In this document: one piece after another, positions 56,247 to 64,000 of the stretch
Layout: each line of letters begins with the position of its first letter
How positions within the stretch are numbered: position 1 is the stretch's first letter
NCBI RefSeq assembly: GCF_900104255.1
Contig: NZ_FNKZ01000001.1
Location: forward strand, 1,270,001 to 1,334,000
From: Pseudoxanthomonas sp. CF385
Lineage (GTDB): Bacteria; Pseudomonadota; Gammaproteobacteria; Xanthomonadales; Xanthomonadaceae
Direction: 5' to 3'
Length of the DNA: 64,000 bases
Notes under the pieces: generated by a model
What the model was told of the DNA's origin: nothing
Database searches by the model: none
The model's input: the letters and a program-made list of their open reading frames with translations, nothing else
Translations under genes and position numbers: made by a program

Positions 56247-57641
56247 ATGAACCCCACCGACCGACCGCTGCGCGCCGTCAACCTGCCGCCGAACTGGGCG
56301 CCGGACAGCTGGCGCGCGCGTCCGGCGATGCAGATGCCCACTTACCCGGATGCGGGGGCGCTCGAGGCCGCGTCGGTAGAGCTGCGCCAGTTGCCGCCGC
56401 TGGTGACGTCGTGGGAGATCTTCTCGCTGAAGAAGCAGCTGGCCGAAGCGCAGGAAGGCAAACGCTTCCTGCTGCAGGGCGGCGACTGCGCGGAGAACTT
56501 CTCCGACTGCGAATCCGGCCTCATCTCCAACCGGCTCAAGGTACTGCTGCAGATGAGCCTGGTGCTGGTGCACGGCCTGCGCCTGCCGGTGGTGCGGGTG
56601 GGCCGGTTCGCCGGCCAGTACGCCAAGCCGCGCTCGGCCGACATGGAGACGCGCGACGGCGTCACCCTGCCGAGCTATCGCGGCGACGTGGTCAATGGGC
56701 CCGAGTTCACCGCCGAGGCGCGCCTTCCCGATCCGCGGCGCATGATCAAGGCGCATGCGCGCTCGGCGATGACGATGAATTTCGTGCGCGCGTTGATCGA
56801 CGGCGGCTTCGCCGATCTTCATCACCCGGAATACTGGAATCTCAACTGGGTGGGCTATTCGCCGCTGGCGAACGAGTACCAGCAGATGGTGACCTCGATC
56901 GGCGATGCGGTGAAGTTCATGGAGACCCTGTCGGGCTCCGAGGTGCACAACCTCAACCGGATCGACTTCTACACGTCGCACGAAGCCTTGCTGCTGCCGT
57001 ACGAAGAAGCGCTGACGCGCGAGGTGCCGCGTCAGTGGGGCTGGTTCAACCTCAGCACGCACTATCCGTGGATCGGCATGCGTACGGCGGCGGTGGATGG
57101 CGCGCACGTGGAGTACCTGCGCGGCGTGCGCAATCCCATCGCGATCAAGGTGGGTCCGTCGGTCACGCCGGACCAGCTGCTGCGCCTGATCGACGTGTTG
57201 AATCCGGAAGACGAGGCCGGCCGGCTGACCTTCATCCACCGGATGGGCGCCGCGCAGATCGCCGAGAAGCTGCCGCCGCTGCTGGACGCGGTCCGCCGCG
57301 ATGGCCGTCGCGTGTTGTGGGTCTGCGATCCGATGCACGGCAACACCGAAAGCACGAGCAACGGTTTCAAGACGCGGCGTTTCGACAACGTGCGCAGCGA
57401 GGTCGAGCAGTCGTTCGACCTGCATGCCGCGGCGGGCACCCGCCTGGGTGGCGTGCATCTGGAGCTGACCGGTGAAGACGTCACCGAGTGCACGGGCGGC
57501 GCCCGCGAGCTCACCGATGCGGACCTGGAGCGCGCCTACCGCTCGACGGTCGATCCGCGCCTCAACTATGAGCAGTCGCTGGAGATCGCGATGTGCATCG
57601 TGCGCAAGCAGAACCAGGCGGCCGCGCCCGCGACCCGCTGA
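56247..57641 (+). CDS. 3-deoxy-7-phosphoheptulonate synthase, class II
   Basis: 464 residues from the ATG placed six bases after AAGGAG. FLLQGGDCAENFSDCES includes the metal-binding Cys; GRFAGQYAKPRS, NWVGYSPLANEYQQMV, KVGPSVTPDQLLRLIDVLNP and WVCDPMHGNTESTSNGFKTR are class II (plant/Mycobacterium type) signatures, unrelated in sequence to E. coli AroG. It condenses PEP and erythrose-4-phosphate at the start of the shikimate pathway. Its stop faces the GGDEF-EAL gene stop nine bases away. Confidence 0.95.
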   Translation: MNPTDRPLRAVNLPPNWAPDSWRARPAMQMPTYPDAGALEAASVELRQLPPLVTSWEIFSLKKQLAEAQEGKRFLLQGGDCAENFSDCESGLISNRLKVLLQMSLVLVHGLRLPVVRVGRFAGQYAKPRSADMETRDGVTLPSYRGDVVNGPEFTAEARLPDPRRMIKAHARSAMTMNFVRALIDGGFADLHHPEYWNLNWVGYSPLANEYQQMVTSIGDAVKFMETLSGSEVHNLNRIDFYTSHEALLLPYEEALTREVPRQWGWFNLSTHYPWIGMRTAAVDGAHVEYLRGVRNPIAIKVGPSVTPDQLLRLIDVLNPEDEAGRLTFIHRMGAAQIAEKLPPLLDAVRRDGRRVLWVCDPMHGNTESTSNGFKTRRFDNVRSEVEQSFDLHAAAGTRLGGVHLELTGEDVTECTGGARELTDADLERAYRSTVDPRLNYEQSLEIAMCIVRKQNQAAAPATR

Positions 57642-57650
57642 GCCGTTCCG

Positions 57651-60600
57651 TCACGCGCCGAGCGTAGGCACGGCGTGCGGCGCCGGGGGGATGGTCCATG
57701 TCTTCGCCCGTGCGTACATGCGCGCGAACTCGGCCGCCGGCACCGGCGTACTGAAATAGTTGCCCTGCAACTCGTCGCAGCCGTTGGCGGCCAGCCATGC
57801 GGCCTGCGCGGCCGTTTCGACGCCTTCGGCGATGGTCCGGCACTGCAGCTGGTCCGCCAGGCCGATGATGGCGCGGGTGATCGCCGCCTGGTTCGGTTCG
57901 GCCACGTCGCGCACGAACGACTGGTCGATCTTCAGCACGTTGAAGCCGTAGTTGCCCAGGTAGCTCAGGCTGGAAAAGCCCGTGCCGAAGTCGTCGATGG
58001 CGATGCGCACGCCCAGCGCCTTCAACGCGCGCAGCGTGCGGTCGGTGCGCTGCACGTCGCGCATCAGCGTGGTCTCGGTGACCTCGAGTTCGAGGAATTC
58101 CGCCGCGAGCCCGCTGTCCTCCAGCGCACCGACGACGGTGTCGACCAGATCGTCCGTGTCGAAGTTCGCCGCGGCGATGTTGACCGATACCCGGATTGGT
58201 GGAAGCCCGGCCTGTTGCCAGATGCGGTTCTGCCGGCAGGCCGCGCGGATCGCCCACTGGTCGATGTCGACAATGAGGTTCGTCTCCTCCGCGATGGGCA
58301 GGAATTCGCCGGGCATGACGAGGCGATCGCCGCGCTGCCAGCGCGCGAGCCCTTCGACGCCGACGATGCGGCCGGTGAGGCAGTCGATCTGCGGCTGGTA
58401 GTGCAGGAAGAGGTCGCCGTTGCGCAGGCTGCGGCGCAGGCTGTTTTCCAGCTCGATGCGCGCGTCGACGCTGGAGGCGAGTTCGCGCGTGTAGAAGCGG
58501 GTGGCGTTGCGGCCGTTGCGCTTGGCCAGGTACATGGCGGCGTCGGCGCGCATCATCAACGTACCGGCGTCGTAACCGTCTTCCGGGAACAGGCTGATGC
58601 CGATGCTGAAGGCCTGGTGCAGTTCGTGCGAAGCGACGGTGTACGGCGTGCCGCCGAGCGCCAGCAGGCGGTCGGCGACCTGCAGCACGTGCTCGCGCGT
58701 CACCACGTTCGGCAGCAGCACCACGAATTCGTCGCCGCCGGTGCGGTAGACGGTGCCGAGGTTGCCGATGTTGCGCTGGATGCGGCGCGCGACCTGTTGC
58801 AGCAGCTCATCGCCGGTATGGTGGCCGAGCGCATCGTTGACGTGCTTGAACAGGTCCAGGTCCAGGAACAGCACCGCGATGCCGTTGCCGTGGTTGGTGG
58901 CATGGGTGATCGCCTGGCCCAGGCGTTCGTTGAGCTGCAGGCGGTTCGGCAGACCGGTCAGCGCGTCGTGGTGCGCCAGGTACGTCATGCGCGAACTGAG
59001 CGCACGCGGTTCGGTGATGTCGCGCAGGACCATGACGCTGCCCACCAGGCGTTCGTCGCGGTCGTGGATGGACGACAGCGAACGCTCCACCAGTATCCGT
59101 GAGCCGTCGCGGCGCGCCAGCTGCAGGTCGCCCGCCTGGGCGAGCGGGTGGGCGGCATCCTCATCGTCGGGCGCGTCCACATGGACCAGCGGCGCGATGC
59201 GGTCCAGCGGCTGGCCGAGCGCCTGCTCAAGGCCCCAGCCGCTCAGCGCTTCGGCGGCGGGGTTCATGTACGTGACGCGGCTCTGCACGTCCACCGTGAT
59301 CACCGCTTCGCTGATCGAGGTCAGCGTCACTTCGGCCAGTTCGTTCGCGTTGTGCAGCGCGTGTTCCAGGCGAGCTTTCTCGGTGATGTCGATCGCCATC
59401 ACGAAGAACCCGGACACCACGCCGTCCTCGTCGACGTCCGGCGTATAGAAGCTGTGCAGGCGGCGCACGCCGTCCACCATGCCGAAGCTGCTTTCGAAAT
59501 CGCCGTCGTGCCCGGCGAGCGCGGCCTCGATGTGCGGCAGCCGGCGCGTGTAGGCCTCTTCGCCGAACAAGTCGCGCATGTGCGCGCCGACGCGCAGCGG
59601 GGCATGCCACCGGATCTGCTCGGCACAGGCGCGGTTGGTGAACACCAGCCGCTGCTGCGTATCGAACTGCGCGATGAGCGCGGGCAGGCGCTCGGTGACG
59701 CGCTTGAGGTGGTCGCGCGCCATCGCCAGTTCGCGGTGCGCCTGACGTTGTTCGCTGATGTCGTTGCCCATCAGGTACCAGCCCGCGATGCGCTGGTTGC
59801 GCTCGACATCGGGCACCAGATAGAGATGCACGGGGCGCGCGGGCTTGCCGATCTCGGCATCCCAGGCGATCCAGTGCTCGGATGTGCAGTCGTGCATCGC
59901 CTGCTTCAGCGAGGCCAGGAACGCCGGATCGTCCGCATGCACGTCATCCACCGGGCGATCGCTCCAGGCTTCGCGAGCGCCGGACCACGTGCGGCTCGCA
60001 CGATTGGCGAAGCCGTAGCGGCCTTCCGCGTCGATGTAGGCGATCAGGGCCGGCAGGTGGTCGGCGACGGCGTCCAGCAACGCGCGGCTGCGGCGTTCCG
60101 TGCGCGCCAGGCTGCGCAGCAGAAGAAACAGCACCAGGCCCAGCCCGATGCCACACAGCGAGAGCAGTAGGATGGGCAATTGCCCGGGCAGGGCTTCGCG
60201 GATCGGCGGGGACTGCAGCACCAGCTGCCATTGGCTCCCCAGCAGGTGCAGGTCGCGTTGTGAGGTGAAGGCGGGCTTCCAGTCTTCGCCATGACCGTCG
60301 CGCAGCGCACGCGTCTGGTAGACCGGTTCGCCACCATGGTCGCGGGCGAGCAGTTGCAGGTCGAACTCGCCGCCATCCGTGCGCCCGATCGCGTCATCCA
60401 TCACCTGCTGCCAGCCGAAGCCGGCCGTCGCGAAACCGCGCAACAGGGAACGCCGTGCTTCCACGCCTTCGCGCGCGGCCACGGAATCGGCATACACCGG
60501 TGCGTACAGCAGGAAGCCGGGCAGGCCGGTGCTGCCGCGGGAGGCGTCGCCGAGCGCGACCAGCGGCGCCGCCGCCAGTTCGCCCGTGTCGCGCGCGGAT

Positions 60601-61229
60601 TCGATCGCGCCACGGCGCACGGTTTCCGCCATCACGTCCTTGCCGAGCAGTGGGCGCATGCCCGGCGCATCCGGGTACAGCAGGTCGATCACCACGTACT
60701 CGCTGCGGTCGCCGGCAGGGTGGATCGCGAAGGCGTCGCCGTAGCGCACGCGCCGCGCGGCCACATAGGCCTCGCGATCGGCGGCGCGCACGTAGCGCGC
60801 GAATCCCAATCCGTGCACGCCCGACTGGCGCGTGGGCACCTGAAGTTTCTCGACGAAGGCGTAGAAACTGTCCTGGTCGATGTCCTGGCGCCCTTCGAGC
60901 ACCGCGGCGGCGGCGCGCACGGTGTCCTCGTAGGCATTCATGTGGGTCGCGACCGCGGTGGCGATGGCGTCGGCGCGCGCGTCGAACTGGGCATGCGCGT
61001 GATCGCGGGCCTGCCGCCAGGCGATCAGGCCGGTCCACAGCGACAGCAGGCAGGCCGCGACCAGGACGCCCCACGCCAGCGAGTTGAGGTTGCGCTCTCT
61101 ACGGCGCGCCGCGGATCCGGATCCACCGAATGCACGCCGTTCCGCTCCCCGGTCCGCGCCAGACTCCACGCGTGTCGTCCCCACCTGCTGGTTGCCGACT
61201 ATGACGCCACGAACCCGGGGCGCCTGCAA
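57651..61229 (-). CDS. CHASE-PAS-PAS-PAS-GGDEF-EAL c-di-GMP signalling protein
   Basis: 1192 residues from a TTG; the true start may be one of several later GTG codons. Membrane helices near 51-71 and 352-374 flank a periplasmic CHASE domain (about 80-345). Three PAS domains follow (about 385-495, 510-620, 630-740). The GGDEF domain has an intact GGDEF at 831-835, while an RxxD inhibitory site is not seen before it. The EAL domain reads EGLAR (959-963), with SVNIAAANF, LEVTET, DDFGTGFSSL (1079-1088) and LKIDQSFV retained, so both cyclase and phosphodiesterase activity are plausible. Probably senses a periplasmic ligand plus redox or small molecules. Confidence 0.92.
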   Translation of the reverse strand: MQAPRVRGVIVGNQQVGTTRVESGADRGAERRAFGGSGSAARRRERNLNSLAWGVLVAACLLSLWTGLIAWRQARDHAHAQFDARADAIATAVATHMNAYEDTVRAAAAVLEGRQDIDQDSFYAFVEKLQVPTRQSGVHGLGFARYVRAADREAYVAARRVRYGDAFAIHPAGDRSEYVVIDLLYPDAPGMRPLLGKDVMAETVRRGAIESARDTGELAAAPLVALGDASRGSTGLPGFLLYAPVYADSVAAREGVEARRSLLRGFATAGFGWQQVMDDAIGRTDGGEFDLQLLARDHGGEPVYQTRALRDGHGEDWKPAFTSQRDLHLLGSQWQLVLQSPPIREALPGQLPILLLSLCGIGLGLVLFLLLRSLARTERRSRALLDAVADHLPALIAYIDAEGRYGFANRASRTWSGAREAWSDRPVDDVHADDPAFLASLKQAMHDCTSEHWIAWDAEIGKPARPVHLYLVPDVERNQRIAGWYLMGNDISEQRQAHRELAMARDHLKRVTERLPALIAQFDTQQRLVFTNRACAEQIRWHAPLRVGAHMRDLFGEEAYTRRLPHIEAALAGHDGDFESSFGMVDGVRRLHSFYTPDVDEDGVVSGFFVMAIDITEKARLEHALHNANELAEVTLTSISEAVITVDVQSRVTYMNPAAEALSGWGLEQALGQPLDRIAPLVHVDAPDDEDAAHPLAQAGDLQLARRDGSRILVERSLSSIHDRDERLVGSVMVLRDITEPRALSSRMTYLAHHDALTGLPNRLQLNERLGQAITHATNHGNGIAVLFLDLDLFKHVNDALGHHTGDELLQQVARRIQRNIGNLGTVYRTGGDEFVVLLPNVVTREHVLQVADRLLALGGTPYTVASHELHQAFSIGISLFPEDGYDAGTLMMRADAAMYLAKRNGRNATRFYTRELASSVDARIELENSLRRSLRNGDLFLHYQPQIDCLTGRIVGVEGLARWQRGDRLVMPGEFLPIAEETNLIVDIDQWAIRAACRQNRIWQQAGLPPIRVSVNIAAANFDTDDLVDTVVGALEDSGLAAEFLELEVTETTLMRDVQRTDRTLRALKALGVRIAIDDFGTGFSSLSYLGNYGFNVLKIDQSFVRDVAEPNQAAITRAIIGLADQLQCRTIAEGVETAAQAAWLAANGCDELQGNYFSTPVPAAEFARMYARAKTWTIPPAPHAVPTLGA

Positions 61230-61268
61230 GCGGTCTCTTGCGCCGGATGACTCACACCGGGAAGGCGG

Positions 61269-62867
61269 TCAACGGCTTTCGGCGCGCGCCGGCAGGCTGG
61301 GCCAGTACTCGGGCGGCTTGCGCGCCCGCGTGCGTTGTTCATAGTCGTAGCCCAGCGCGATGAGGCGCGCCTCGCTCCAAGCCGGTCCCATGAAGGTCAG
61401 GCCGAGGGGCAGGCCGTCGCTGTGGCCCATCGGCACGGTGAGGCTGGGGTAGCCCGCGACGGCGGCGGCGCCGTAGCCGGCCCCCGGGAAATGGTCGCCC
61501 GCCTTGTGGTCGGTCAGCCACGCGGGGCCGGTGGTGGGCGCGATCAGCGCGTCCAGCTGCTGGGCCTTGAGCGCCGCGTCGATGCCTTCGGGCCCCGCAA
61601 GCCGCCGTGCGCGGCTGCGCGCGGTGATGTACTCCGCGTCGCCCAGACCGCCCTTCGCGTTGGCACGCTCGAACAGGTCCTGGCCGAAGTAGGGCATTTC
61701 GGACAGGCGGTACTGCTGGTTGTAGCCGATCAGCTGGGTCAGCGTGGTGAGCGGCGCCTTGCGGTCGGACAGGTACCGCTCCAGGCCGTGCTTGAACTCG
61801 TAGAGCATCAGGTCCAGCTCATCGGCGTTCCATTGGCCGTCGGTCGGGATTTCCGCATCGACAAGGGTGGCGCCGGCCTCGCGGAGCACGCGCAGGGCTC
61901 CTTCCAGGGCGGCAGCGGCATCAGGATGGATGTCCGCCTTGCTGCGCAGCACGCCGATGCGCGCGCCCTTCAGGGCGCCCGGCTTCAGTCGCGCGCCGTA
62001 GTCCAGCGTGGTGTTCCAGGCGGCGTTGGTGGTGGCGGCGTCGGCCGGGTCGCGCCCCGCCAGCACGCCCAGCAACAGCGCGGCGTCGGCCACGTTGCGG
62101 GTGATCGGGCCCGCGGTGTCCTGGCTGTGCGAGATCGGCAGGATGCCCTGACGGCTGACCAGGCCCACGGTGGGCTTCAGGCCGACCACGCCATTGACCG
62201 CGGCCGGGCACAGGATGCTGCCGTCGGTCTCGGTGCCGACGCTGATCGCCGCCAGGTTGGCGGACACCGCCACCGCGCTGCCGGAGCTCGAGCCGCAGGG
62301 GTTGCGATCCAGCGCGTACGGGTTGCGGGTCTGGCCGCCGCGCCCGCTCCAGCCGGAGGTCGAATGCATGGAACGGAAGTTGGCCCACTCGCTCAGGTTG
62401 GCCTTGCCCAGGATGACCGCACCGGCCTCGCGCAGGCGACGCACCAGGAAGGCGTCCTGGCCCGGGCGGAAGTCCTTCAGCGCCAGCGAGCCGGCGGAGG
62501 TGGCCATGGGCACGGCGTCGATGTTGTCCTTCAGCAGCACCGGGATGCCATGCAACGGGCCGCGCACGGCGTTGGCGCGGCGTTCGACGTCGCGCAGCGC
62601 CGCTTCCTTCAGAGCGTCGGGGTTCAACTCGATGACGGCGTTGAGCTGCGGTCCGGCCTTGTCGACGGCGGCGATGCGGTCCAGGTACGCCTGGGTCAGC
62701 CGCCGGCTGTCCAGTTCGCCCGACTGCATGCGGGCCTGCAGGTCGGCCACGTCGAGTTCGGCATAGATGAAATCCGTGGGCGCGGGCGGGGCAGCCGCCT
62801 GCGGCGGCGCCGGCTGGCAGGCCGCCAGGGCGAGCATCAGGCCGAGCAGCAGCAGGGATCGACGCAT
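61269..62867 (-). CDS. Lipoprotein amidase (amidase-signature family)
   Basis: 532 residues. A lipobox LALAAC (Cys17) exports and lipidates it. The Ser-cisSer-Lys triad is visible: Lys113 in PVLLKDNID, the cis-Ser in [10 protein letters not shown] (about 193) and nucleophile Ser217 in [12 protein letters not shown]. The overall sequence resembles peptide amidases of Stenotrophomonas-type bacteria, which remove C-terminal amides from peptides, but other amide substrates are possible. A proline/alanine-rich linker follows the anchor. It lies 39 bases before the GGDEF-EAL gene on the same strand. Confidence 0.9.
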   Translation of the reverse strand: MRRSLLLLGLMLALAACQPAPPQAAAPPAPTDFIYAELDVADLQARMQSGELDSRRLTQAYLDRIAAVDKAGPQLNAVIELNPDALKEAALRDVERRANAVRGPLHGIPVLLKDNIDAVPMATSAGSLALKDFRPGQDAFLVRRLREAGAVILGKANLSEWANFRSMHSTSGWSGRGGQTRNPYALDRNPCGSSSGSAVAVSANLAAISVGTETDGSILCPAAVNGVVGLKPTVGLVSRQGILPISHSQDTAGPITRNVADAALLLGVLAGRDPADAATTNAAWNTTLDYGARLKPGALKGARIGVLRSKADIHPDAAAALEGALRVLREAGATLVDAEIPTDGQWNADELDLMLYEFKHGLERYLSDRKAPLTTLTQLIGYNQQYRLSEMPYFGQDLFERANAKGGLGDAEYITARSRARRLAGPEGIDAALKAQQLDALIAPTTGPAWLTDHKAGDHFPGAGYGAAAVAGYPSLTVPMGHSDGLPLGLTFMGPAWSEARLIALGYDYEQRTRARKPPEYWPSLPARAESR

Positions 62868-62918
62868 GCGGATACCTTCGCGGAGTTGCCGCAGGCTACG
62901 CAGCGCCCGCCCTGCGCG

Positions 62919-63389
62919 TCAAATCCGCTTGCGCCGGCGGATGTCGCGCCAGAGCACCCACACGATCACCAGGTTGACGATGAGCAGCGCCCACGTGTGC
63001 CAGCCGGGATGGTGGTAAAGCGCGTAGACGTCCAGCGGGAGGTAGGCGGCCGAGCCGATGCAGCCCAGCCACGAGGCCCAGGCGCGGGCCTGCCACAAGC
63101 CCCAGGCTTCCAACAGGCGCATGCCGGCGTACACGGCGATGATCAGCACCGCCACGTGGACCGATTCGGGATTGATGCGCTCCATCCACTGGCTGATCGC
63201 GCCGGGACCGGCGTCGGGGATGAGGCGCGTCACCACCGCCTGCACGGCGTCGCGCAGGCGATGCGGGCCGACCGCCAGCAGGCCGCCGGCGAAGGCCAGG
63301 GCCAGCACGCCCTTGGCGCCCTCGAACAGGGCGATGGCGTGCAGGCCGGGATGCGCCTTGGGGTCCGGGTTGTAGGCGGTCTCGTCCAA
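62919..63389 (-). CDS. DUF2127 membrane protein
   Basis: 156 residues with about four membrane helices. GLHAIALFEGAKGVLALAFA near the start and LLEAWGLWQARAWASWLGCI followed by YLPLDVYALYHHPGWHTW are DUF2127 features. Function unknown. The basic C-terminus (RDIRRRKRI) is probably cytoplasmic. It lies 17 bases after the typA stop and likely shares its transcript. Confidence 0.88.
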   Translation of the reverse strand: MDETAYNPDPKAHPGLHAIALFEGAKGVLALAFAGGLLAVGPHRLRDAVQAVVTRLIPDAGPGAISQWMERINPESVHVAVLIIAVYAGMRLLEAWGLWQARAWASWLGCIGSAAYLPLDVYALYHHPGWHTWALLIVNLVIVWVLWRDIRRRKRI

Positions 63390-63406
63390 GGCGCAGGGCG
63401 CGGGGA

Positions 63407-64000
63407 TCAGGCCGCGCGCGAGGCGCGCTTGCGATCGCTTTCGGTCAGGAACTTCTTGCGCAGGCGGATTTCCTTCGGCGTGATCTCGACCAGCTCGTCG
63501 TCGTCGATGAAGTCCAGCGCCTGTTCCAGCGAGAACTTGATCGCCGGCGTCAGCTGGATCGCATCGTCCTTGCCCGAAGCGCGCATGTTGGTCAGCGGCT
63601 TGGTCTTGATCGCGTTGACGGTCAGATCGTTGTCCTTGGAGTGGATGCCGATCAGCTGGCCTTCGTACACGTTGTCGCCTTCGGCGGCGAACAGCTTGCC
63701 GCGCTCCTGCAACGGGCCGAGCGAGTAGGCCGGCGTGGCGCCCGGCGCATTGGCGATCATCACGCCGTTGAGGCGCTTGGCGATGGCGCCCTGTTCCTTC
63801 GGACCGTAGTGGTCGAACACGTGGAACAGCAGGCCCGAACCCTGGGTCAGCGTCTTGAACTCGTTCTGGAAGCCGATCAGGCCCCGCGCCGGGATCTGGT
63901 AGTCCAGGCGCACGCGGCCCTTGCCGTCCGGCTCCATGTTCTTCAGCTGGCCCTTGCGGACGCCGAGCTTCTCCATCACGCCGCCCTGGTGGTTCTCTTC
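63407..64000 (-). CDS. typA: Ribosome-associated GTPase TypA/BipA, C-terminal part
   Basis: 197 codons plus stop, continuing beyond the window edge. GGVMEKLGVRKGQLKNMEPD, YQIPARGLIGFQNEFKTLTQ and AYSLGPLQERGKLFAAEGDN belong to domain V and the TypA-specific C-terminal domain; ITPKEIRLRKKFLTESDRKR is the usual end. The GTPase domain lies outside. TypA helps large-subunit assembly at low temperature and under stress. Confidence 0.95.
   Translation of the reverse strand, partial: EENHQGGVMEKLGVRKGQLKNMEPDGKGRVRLDYQIPARGLIGFQNEFKTLTQGSGLLFHVFDHYGPKEQGAIAKRLNGVMIANAPGATPAYSLGPLQERGKLFAAEGDNVYEGQLIGIHSKDNDLTVNAIKTKPLTNMRASGKDDAIQLTPAIKFSLEQALDFIDDDELVEITPKEIRLRKKFLTESDRKRASRAA

Overview
This window is chromosomal DNA from a high-GC gammaproteobacterium, most likely Xanthomonadaceae (Pseudoxanthomonas/Stenotrophomonas/Xanthomonas/Lysobacter group). 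That placement rests on gene order (hemA-prfA divergent from TPR-lolB-ispE-tRNA-prs-rplY-pth-ychF), class II DAHP synthase, DUF2069 beside WrbA, and protein sequence character. The genus is inference. No phage, insertion sequence, plasmid gene, CRISPR array or rRNA gene was seen.

Region 1 (1-6350) is the accessory, gene-poor part. It holds two small NTF2-like proteins, an orphan hybrid histidine kinase with a DUF4118 membrane domain, a DUF4287 protein, a fasciclin-domain protein, a small orphan ORF, a GNAT acetyltransferase, and an intact one-domain asparaginase next to a decayed copy of its own 3' half. Region 2 (6347-15090) is a patchwork of short operons: WrbA/DUF2069/secreted protein/asparaginase (-), YihY-TlpA-like-acylphosphatase (+), and hemA-prfA-GNAT-moaB-HTH-ppk2-small secreted protein (-). 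Region 3 (15148-22014, +) covers envelope lipoprotein insertion (lolB), isoprenoid synthesis (ispE), PRPP synthesis (prs) and translation factors (rplY, pth, ychF), with tRNA-Gln starting inside the ispE stop codon.

Region 4 (22036-55575, +) is the transcription-translation supercluster: tRNA-Tyr/Gly/Thr-tuf1; tRNA-Trp-secE-nusG; rplKAJL-rpoBC; rpsLG-fusA-tuf2; the S10 operon; the spc operon including secY; and the alpha operon ending in rplQ. The proteins look canonical. The unusual content is in the spacers, which carry many strong stem-loops and promoter-like elements: a matched promoter-plus-attenuator module before both rpsL and rpsJ, a long hairpin between rplL and rpoB, four consecutive stem-loops between rpsG and fusA, and a terminator-like stem inside spc before rpsH. 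The two tuf genes appear identical except for two synonymous changes near the 3' end.

Region 5 (55680-64000) has dsbB and class II aroG-type DAHP synthase (+), then on the - strand a large CHASE/PAS/GGDEF/EAL protein, a lipoprotein amidase, a DUF2127 membrane protein and the 3' part of typA, which runs off the window. I found no clearly novel multi-gene system. The most promising leads are the regulatory RNA architecture of the ribosomal cluster and an inverted repeat that contains the start codon of the second NTF2-like gene.
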